From Seminavis robusta (taxonomy: Eukaryota > Bacillariophyta > Bacillariophyceae > Naviculales > Naviculaceae), in NCBI GenBank assembly GCA_903772945.1, contig CAICTM010001834.1, positions 1 through 21,784 of the forward strand: a stretch of 21,784 nt of DNA, in the 5' to 3' direction. A model generated the notes under the pieces. The model made no database searches and was not told the origin of the DNA. It saw nothing but the letters and a program-made list of their open reading frames with translations. How positions within the stretch are numbered: position 1 is the stretch's first letter; each line of letters begins with the position of its first letter. The translations under genes were made by a program, and so were the position numbers. Below, in pieces: positions 15,917 through 21,784 of this stretch.

Positions 15917-17015
15917 TTAACAAGTAGGAGGGTCGGGGCGACGATCGGTAGGAATGTTTGCTGTACGTTTCCCTTTCCGCTTGTTAGGAATGTGAGAAAA
16001 GCTTCTTATGAAGTCATCCATTCGCTCGTATCCAACTCCGTTCTCAATCACCCTGCGAGATCTCTCGTCACTATTCATTGCCACTCCCGGTGGACCGCAC
16101 CTTGCATCTTTGGACGACACAGAGCCGTCGACAATTGCGGAGCTCAGTTTAGTGAGCGAGGAATACAGGCAGTCCCATGCTGATTGCCGTGTAAAGTTCG
16201 AGGCAGCACCCATTCGGAATGGGATAAATGTATTGATTTTCATCCGTGCCTTTTCTTCCCAGCCATCGATGGTGCGGGTGATTGACCAAGAAAACTCTGG
16301 GTGGTCCAAACGGATACCGGTAGACCGTGGACGGTAGTTCCAGTTCAATTTCCCACAGAGGGGGCATGTCTTGCTCTTGTCCTGGCAACTTGGCAAGCAA
16401 ATGATACATACTGTCGGCAATCACTTGGATGGAAGAAAACCATGGTGTTGCTTCGGGTGTGCGGTTGAAATCATCTAGCTCCCTCTTGATTCGTTTCGTA
16501 CTCATGGTGAGGATGGTTCGAGCAGCGACATCGAAGACTTCACTGTCTCGCGGGCTGCCCAACAGACGGGCTTGGTATCCACCAAGGGACAGGATCCACT
16601 CTTCGGAGGTTCCTTCTTCTTCATCATCTTTGAGACTTGCAAACACGACAATCCTTTGTCCCATGTGACAGCCATCTTCTCTGACGATCAACTTGCCCCC
16701 AAAGCCAATGCTCTCTCCTGGATTGACAATCATGCTTTGCGGATCCATTCCACCCAACAAAGCTCTTTCCGGTTCCCCCCGCAAACTAAAACGAGCACTA
16801 CAAAACCCTTGCATCCCTGATTCCGTATTGCATTCCCTGGTGTTGAAAAAGCGCCTTGCACGACAGGGCTGATCCGTTGCGTTTTGGATAGAATACAATG
16901 TTTTCATTGGCCACCACAAGTTGGTCGTCATAGGAAGAAGTACCGGTACGAGCACCCAAAGAACTCTCCAACCTACACTACAGCCATGGCGCCGGATGCT
17001 AGATCCTTGTTCCAT
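15917..17015 (-). CDS. Unrecognised membrane or secreted protein with a frame change
   Basis: From ATG 17015 an ORF of 288 aa runs to 16149. An overlapping ORF offset by one base continues from about 16420 to 15917. The N-terminus has one hydrophobic stretch (about residues 16-40: WRVLWVLVPVLLPM) fitting a signal anchor, then several Cys. The first frame is protein-like up to about MPPLWEIEL (near 16345). After that the second frame looks more natural (NYRPRSTGIRL...HPEFSWSITRTIDGWEE...RMDDFIRSFSHIPNKRKGKR). The likeliest explanation is one gene of about 365 aa with a single 1-nt frameshift near 16345, from mutation or assembly; a 43-nt GT-AG segment that would also switch frame looks too short. 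No family was recognised. Confidence 0.5.
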
Positions 17016-17890
17016 TGTTCCAGCTTCCGGTGCGTACCGTAGGGGCGATGCCTGCTTGGAACGTCATGGAGTACCGTACACCACTGGTACCGCAAACACA
17101 ATCACTGGCTGATCCCGAGTGATGCATGTCTTTCCGAGCTATCAGGATAGTAAAGTTTCCTGGGCGTTCACACACTGCGTCTCATTAATGTTTTCCACGG
17201 TTTCGAAAACGGCATGACATGCATTGTAATGCCGTTTCGGGGACCCCCCAACAACCAGCGCAGTTTAGGCACATTCATTTTTTTAAAACTTGGATGGCAA
17301 CCACTGATTTTGCGCAAGGCAGCCGCCAGCACACCAAGAACCATAGCCAATTCAGTGCATTTCTATTGGATGTAGCAGGGGCTGCCAGAAGTTCTTTTTT
17401 TGTGACAATAAAGGCAGCGTTGTCCACTTCTGTTGCCGACAACGTCGAGCTTGTCGGTGGTGTGGAAAAGTCTTTTACCTGTTGAGTCATGAGTATCCGG
17501 GACTGAAATTCGAAATCGACTGGACCACCAAAAGCGATTCCTCACTTTTCTTTTTAGACTGACTTTTAAAATAAGCTCCACCATGGCCAAACAGTCTCTC
17601 TAGTGTTTAACCAACATCTAAAAAGAAAAGCCCTGTCTAGACAGTTATCAGTTACATTACAAGCCTTCAGGTGCTCTGTGAGCGAAGGAACCAGTTCGAA
17701 CAGTGCTCTAGAAGCGATCGAACGACCGAGTAAGTAGTCACCGTGGATTCGAACGACATCGATAGCCGGCAACGGTTCGACGTCTTCCCAACCGACTACA
17801 GGCAAAGCAAGGGTACCACTACACTCGCAGGAGTGAGTACAGTAAGGCCTCCTACTCGAATAACAACAAAAGCGACCGGTGTTACCGATA
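17016..17890. other. Intergenic or retrotransposon flank, no gene seen
   Basis: TACCGTA-type words lie at 17035 and 17071. Open frames of 60-88 codons at 17168-17485 have no recognisable features. From about 17480 on (TGTTGAGTCATGAG) the sequence may belong to the LTR or leader of the plus-strand copia remnant, but no second LTR copy is in the window to fix a border. Confidence 0.4.
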
Positions 17891-17971
17891 CGACCGGTTG
17901 AAAGCGCCATTGTCAGTCTTTTTCTTCTTCTTTCTTCGATCGAAGAACTCGCTGACACCTGGTGAGTCCAG

Positions 17972-18160
17972 TGAGTCAAATTGACTCATTTGACTCGAAT
18001 CGAATCCATTGAATCGAATCGGAATTCCGATTCGAAAACGGGAATCAGTGACGTTTTTGCTGACGTCATCCCGTGACATCATCGTCTGACGTCATCGCGT
18101 GACATCATCGCGTGACGTCATAGTGACGTCATCCGTGACCGGGACCGACCTGTGACGTCA
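17972..18160 (+). promoter_or_regulatory. bZIP-site array: two AP-1-type sites, a 22-bp palindrome and seven CRE-type sites
   Basis: AP-1/GCN4-type TGAGTCA (17972-17978) and TGACTCA (17982-17988) are followed by a perfect 22-bp palindrome (18014-18035, core GAATCGGAATTCCGATTC). Perfect TGACGTCA sites start at 18061, 18087, 18113, 18124 and 18153; TGACATCA variants start at 18074 and 18100; a half site TGACGT starts at 18049. The five sites from 18061 to 18113 are exactly 13 bp apart and alternate GTCA/ATCA. The last site runs into CACGTG (18158-18163). The array lies 155-345 bp upstream of the gag-like ATG, as expected of an LTR or leader enhancer. Confidence 0.75.
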
Positions 18161-18315
18161 CGTGGGACTGACCCAGTCACTAGTCCGTCCAAGTATACCC
18201 TATAGGTGCGCATCAACACGCTGGACTCATATCGAAGAACGATAACTTCGTTTGAGCAACGGTTGGAGAGCTACGGCATCTTTTGTCCGCAAGTTTCCAA
18301 CACAAGTCGTCCATC

Positions 18316-18531
18316 ATGAGTAAGACCAGAGGCAACGGCTCTGGCAGGAGTGGGTCGACGAAGAAGAAGAACAACAATAGCAACAGCAACACGAGGCGGA
18401 CGACGACAGTGGAGTACAAGTATGCACCCAACTCGTCCGGAAAGGAAGGCACAAGTATCGTCCCCAAAGCGATCAGAAGAGAAAACGACAACCGAAAGTG
18501 TGCGGAATACAAACCAGCAAGACTTCAGTAA
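18316..18531 (+). pseudogene. Gag N-terminal remnant, plus-strand copia-like element
   Basis: A 71-codon frame opens MSKTRGNGSGRSGSTKKK, continues with Asn/Ser/Thr-rich sequence and VEYKYAPNSSGKEG, and ends at TAA 18529-18531. The basic, low-complexity start followed by a YKYxPxSxGK-like motif resembles algal copia gag starts. Beyond the stop, gag-like stretches continue in other frames up to about 18820, so the gene is decayed. Confidence 0.4.
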
Positions 18532-18770
18532 AGCGAATATTACGAGTTGAGACGAATTCAACTTTGACAGACCAAGAAGTTTGAAGTACTCGAGGAGCAG
18601 GATGCGGGAAAAAGACAGGAACTCCCCAGCAACAATGCATTCGAAAAGAACTATGATCCGAGAATGAACAGAAGGAGGGCTAGAGTGCGCAGAATGGTCT
18701 TCAAACGACAGAACCAGAATTGTGGAACACTCATTCAGCGAAGTACTGCCGCTAAGGAATGGTTGACAAA

Positions 18771-20408
18771 CTAAAGTCGGAAGAAGATTTCGATTCGAAG
18801 TTGGACAAGGATCCCTTCGCTTTGTTCCCTGACGGCTTCTCTGATTCCTTCGGGAATGCCATCATCGCTCGAATCATCGTCAGAATCATCGTCAGAATCA
18901 TCTTGCTTTGCTTCTTCACCATCGTCACTCTCCTCGTCATCACTGCTATCCGAGTCATCGTCATATGCTTGGTTCGCTCGAGGCAATAGTGCTGGTGGTT
19001 GATCTTGATTGTCAACGACTGGGACTGGACGCGATCCACTAGCAAGTAGATCCGCTAGCTCATTCTGATCCAATTCTTCCCATTCGTCTTCATCTTCATC
19101 GCTTTCGTAGCTTGATTCACTGTCAGAATCCGAGTCATTATCAGATTCGTTCCAGTCTTCGTCGTCATCGTCGTTTTCCCCGTCCACTCCTGCGAGCCAA
19201 CGGCTCGCGTTGAACTTAGAATCACTTCGATGCTTGATACTTAAGCTCCCGATCTTCTGTTGATCTGCCATTTCGTGCACGCGATCAATGACGCGCTGAG
19301 TCATCGGCACTAGCCACGCCCGTGGTCTGGAAATCTCGCGTCCTGAGCGCAAGTCCATAACAACGTGCCCACCCTGAAAATTCCGAGCAGGGCGGAGATA
19401 GATGGCATCAATCGTTCGGGGATTCATCGTATTGTCTCCGTCTTGATTCACATTCACATAAGAACCAAACCCAAACTGGAGTTCTTTGTCATAATCAATA
19501 TGTCTGCCTGTAATGATGGTGTAGGGGCTCAATTGGTCTGAAATACCAAGCTTGGTCGGGACGATTGTCACCGAATGAGCACCTTCCGTAACCATGTTCC
19601 GAAGCATCACACGAGGCATTCTGTTAAAAGGCAAGCGTGCGTAGCAAATGCGCACTCGCTCCTTGATTATTCTGTTGTTTCGCTCCGCGGCATGCACATG
19701 TTCATCCGCAGACGCGTAGTTCGTCGTGATTTGCATTTTACCTTTGACAGGATCGAGAATCTTCTCAAACTCCCCATCGCAGGAAACCACCGAGATACGA
19801 AATCCTGCCGCATTATAGCTGCGCAAAATCTCATTGAAACCCGCAAGTACAGACTTCTTGCTTCGGTTCTCGATGTGAATGCAGTGCCTGTATCGTACAG
19901 ACAGGTCAATTCCGGTTAGGAACACTTCCTTGTTCACGAACATCAAATCCATGCAGTATTCCAATTCCTTATGCATGGCCACTAGCGATCGGGGAATCTC
20001 TGCCCAATCAACTTTCACTGGGGCAGGACGCTGTCGCGTAACCCTTCCCTTCAGCGCACCCACGTCTTCTCCATACACGAGTACCATATTCCGAACATCC
20101 TTCTCAGTAACAGGACAATTCCGAATCACATTATGCTTGATGGCTTCTCGCAGAGTACGAATCGTAGGAGTTCCCATACGGAAATACAGCTGCCGAGCTT
20201 TCTCCATGCCGGCACGTTCTCGTTGGGGAATCATCTTCAAATTTTCATCAACAGTCGGAACGGACTTCCCCACTCCTGCAGTTTCGGCAGGGGCCGTCTT
20301 CGACTTAACTTGGGCTAATTGGAGTAACGGATCGTCCTCCTTCATCCTTCTTGTTTCGCCATTGCCGCAACGGGTCAAGAACTCTTTCGATCCTGATACA
20401 TTACACAT
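18771..20408 (-). CDS. Copia pol fragment: integrase with long acidic C-terminal tail
   Basis: A 545-aa frame. Residues 68-128 are a GAG-pre-integrase-like region (ARQLYFRMGTPTIRTLREAI, NCPVTEKDV, ALKGRVTRQRP), as in algal copia elements; the usual His-His-Cys-Cys set is largely missing. The integrase core follows: D154 in CMDLMFVNKE, D211 in VVSCDGEFE, and E242 in HAAERNNRIIKE. Residues about 407-525 are extremely acidic (Asp, Glu and Ser runs) and contain the region where RT would normally begin. The frame ends in a short tail (18771 onward) that coincides with the junction to the plus-strand remnant. The ATG at 20408 is just the first after a frame change; the natural polyprotein started upstream (21030 or earlier). 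Confidence 0.8.
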   Translation of the reverse strand: MCNVSGSKEFLTRCGNGETRRMKEDDPLLQLAQVKSKTAPAETAGVGKSVPTVDENLKMIPQRERAGMEKARQLYFRMGTPTIRTLREAIKHNVIRNCPVTEKDVRNMVLVYGEDVGALKGRVTRQRPAPVKVDWAEIPRSLVAMHKELEYCMDLMFVNKEVFLTGIDLSVRYRHCIHIENRSKKSVLAGFNEILRSYNAAGFRISVVSCDGEFEKILDPVKGKMQITTNYASADEHVHAAERNNRIIKERVRICYARLPFNRMPRVMLRNMVTEGAHSVTIVPTKLGISDQLSPYTIITGRHIDYDKELQFGFGSYVNVNQDGDNTMNPRTIDAIYLRPARNFQGGHVVMDLRSGREISRPRAWLVPMTQRVIDRVHEMADQQKIGSLSIKHRSDSKFNASRWLAGVDGENDDDDEDWNESDNDSDSDSESSYESDEDEDEWEELDQNELADLLASGSRPVPVVDNQDQPPALLPRANQAYDDDSDSSDDEESDDGEEAKQDDSDDDSDDDSSDDGIPEGIREAVREQSEGILVQLRIEIFFRL

Positions 20409-21030
20409 ACCATTCTTCTCTTGTGAATTCGACTATCTTCCATGTGTTTCCAACGTAAACGATATCTGCTTTGCGGTTGTCGTACCACATAGGGAACGTG
20501 TCGGACAAGTGTGTCCATCCCACGCAATTCATCAGGAACGACTTGTGAATAACAGCGGTTCCTGGTAACCCGGGTATGTCACCCACTATACTGAACTTTC
20601 CAATTCCAACGTTCGTTTTCATGCAATCGGTGTATCCAATTCCCGAATATTATGGCACATTCTTCCATCCTGCACGGTTGCTGCGAACGTCGATCCGCAA
20701 TCCACTGCTAGCATTGTTCCTTCGGGTAACTGCGAGAACCATTGCACCACAGTCTTGCTTAACGCTGTCGGGTTGGGATCCGCATCAAAACGAATACGAC
20801 CATTCATTAACCCAACTCCTGACTGAGTGTGATAGCCAAAATACTCGTATACTGCCGCTTAACTTATCGGCTATCTGACATCCGTGAAACTTCTGCTGTT
20901 CGTTGTACTTGAACATCATGAAAGCTTCGTATTCTTCCGGCGAAATCGTGATTGTTTGCATCCCCTGGAAAGCTCTGTACCTGGTTGACTCCAAGAGGTC
21001 TGCTGCGAACTTTGCTGCTGGTCTGTTCAC
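20401..21030 (-). pseudogene. Copia pol N-terminal part with aspartic protease, broken into three frames
   Basis: Three overlapping pieces lie on the minus strand. Piece 21030-20785 opens MNRPAAKFAADLLESTRYRA. Piece 20807-20619 contains GTMLAVDCGSTFAATVQDG, matching the protease active-site loop, though D-S/T-G is D-C-G here. Piece 20622-20401 contains GTAVIHKSFLMNCVGW...ADIVYVGNTWKIVEF, the second half of the protease. Frame changes near 20800 and 20620 and another at 20405 break the reading frame. The ATG at 21030 lies 28 bases after the gag stop. Confidence 0.65.
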
Positions 21031-21057
21031 TCCTGCGCATCGGAGCGCTTTGAGTCA

Positions 21058-21784
21058 CTAGGCGTTGCCGCCTGCTGCTGCGGTGGGAGCCGCATGCTTC
21101 TCCTGCATGTAGCTGTTGAACTTGTTCGAAGCCCAATCATCCCGCGCAATCTGGTTCTTTTTCGGGCAATCCGGCACCTTATGATCCGGGGCCCCGCAGC
21201 AATAACAAAACACTGGCTTCTTCGGTGCTTGCTGCGCAAAACTACTCCCTCCAGAGGAACCACCCTGATTGGAAGCGTTGTTCTTCGGCGGTGATCCATC
21301 ACTCCTACCCCCGCCACTCTGCCGGTTGGCCTTGTAGTTGGAAGCAAACTTCGCGGTGTGGACAATATTCACTGCCTTTGCCAAATCCCGTGGGTATTCG
21401 TCCTGACCACGCGTATAACGCTCACGGAGATTGGTCTTCAAATCCTTGTACTTCGGATGGAAAGCGTTGTTTCACCATAATGTAGGCCTGCAAGATTGTT
21501 GGACCTTGCTGGCGCCACGCTGTTTTCTGCTCGCTTGGTCCAGTTCTTCTCAGGGTCGAATCCAGGGAGCGTATCCATGAATTGGTTGAGCCAATGCGGC
21601 CCAAGGTATTTCGCCAATGTGTTGAAGGTATCTTGAACGCGGTAACCAAAAGTATCGGCTGATTCGTGTTCTTCCTGCTTGATCGCCACCAGATTGAATA
21701 TCGCTTTTGTCAAAGTAGCGAATGCATAGGTTGCACCAGTCGGATCGTGGCTCAGCTTCTCCAATCGTAGGAGCAAAGCGACGT
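21058..21784 (-). pseudogene. Copia gag, partial, with CCHC zinc knuckle
   Basis: It runs off the right edge. The outer piece (21776-21438) contains KAIFNLVAIKQEEHESADTF and LGPHWLNQFMDTLPGFD, typical copia gag helices. A frame change (via AWRQQGPTILQAYIMVKQRF in a third frame) leads to 21441-21058, which contains a Gly/Ser/Asn-rich linker and CYCCGAPDHKVPDC, a C-x2-C-x4-H-x4-C nucleic-acid-binding knuckle. It ends at TAG near 21058. With at least two frame changes it is not functional as read. Confidence 0.75.

Larger units (their letters stand above)
17480..18826 (+). mobile_element. Remnant of a plus-strand Ty1/copia-type element (leader with enhancer array and gag start)
   Basis: A long non-coding leader with bZIP-type sites (17972-18160) precedes an ATG (18316) opening a basic, Asn/Ser/Thr-rich reading frame. 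Downstream, in shifted frames, are gag-like segments (KNYDPRMNRRR; then MVDKLKSEEDFDSKLDKDPF at 18759-18818). Around 18820-18826 the sequence changes into the antisense of the minus-strand integrase tail. The left border (17480) is a guess. Assignment as copia gag rests on resemblance to diatom CoDi gag proteins recalled by eye. Confidence 0.45.
18771..21784 (-). mobile_element. Ty1/copia-type LTR retrotransposon (CoDi-like), minus strand, truncated and frameshifted, runs off the right edge
   Basis: The order on the minus strand is gag with a CCHC knuckle, aspartic protease, GAG-pre-integrase and integrase, the gag-PR-IN order of Ty1/copia (in Ty3/gypsy the integrase follows RT). At least five frame changes separate the pieces (near 21650-21440, 20800, 20620 and 20405). 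Reverse transcriptase and RNase H, which should follow the integrase below 18771, are absent. The element ends at its junction with the plus-strand remnant near 18820. The gag N-terminus and 5' LTR lie beyond 21784. Confidence 0.85.

Noticed and set aside
16330..16420. RING-like Cys pattern (CIICLPSC...CPLC) in the second frame of the 15917-17015 gene
   Set aside because: This part overlaps the region where the other frame is protein-like, and the remaining RING residues are missing; it is probably chance.
18759..18989. Plus-strand frame of 76 codons with a hydrophobic Ile/Val-rich end
   Set aside because: The hydrophobic part is the antisense of the Asp/Ser-rich integrase tail; only its first 20 or so codons look like real gag sequence.

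Overview
The window looks like nuclear DNA of a pennate diatom. Four things point that way: a coproporphyrinogen oxidase gene whose N-terminus is a signal peptide followed directly by Phe (the ASAFAP-type bipartite plastid address of secondary plastids); short GT-AG introns; membrane-anchored leucine-rich-repeat proteins of the kind expanded in pennate diatoms such as Seminavis (from memory); and Ty1/copia remains with algal (CoDi-like) integrase motifs. No species can be fixed from the sequence alone.

Left part (1-9.7 kb). A two-exon plastid-type coproporphyrinogen III oxidase (HemF) lies on the plus strand. Next, on the minus strand, is a large single-pass LRR protein whose N-terminal cytosolic part is separated from the rest by one in-frame TAG. 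Upstream of it is a cluster of about eleven imperfect to perfect copies of a 16-bp palindrome. A minus-strand gene for a putatively myristoylated, beta-rich protein of unknown function and a plus-strand gene with weak similarity to Uma2-type nucleases are divergently arranged. Between them lies a foldback block built from TTTAGGG(T/A)CGG modules in alternating orientation.

Middle part (9.7-17.1 kb). A second LRR gene of the same architecture is broken by at least four frame changes and one stop, and is best called a pseudogene. Then come a type II membrane sulfotransferase (minus) and, divergently, a small secreted or plastid thioredoxin-like [2Fe-2S] ferredoxin with a C-terminal zinc ribbon (plus). 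Their shared 261-bp promoter holds a TGACGTCA site. An unrecognised membrane or secreted protein follows (minus), with one frame change in its last third.

Right part (17.1-21.8 kb). This is retrotransposon territory. A plus-strand copia-like 5' end has an AP-1/CRE-type (bZIP) site array with an exact 13-bp period, followed by a decayed gag start. It runs head-on into a minus-strand copia element (gag zinc knuckle, protease, integrase) that is frameshifted, lacks reverse transcriptase and RNase H, and continues past the right edge.

The genes do not form an operon or pathway. The most unusual signals are the bZIP-site array, the two intergenic palindrome systems, the interrupted LRR gene, and the altered active-site motifs of the HemF copy.
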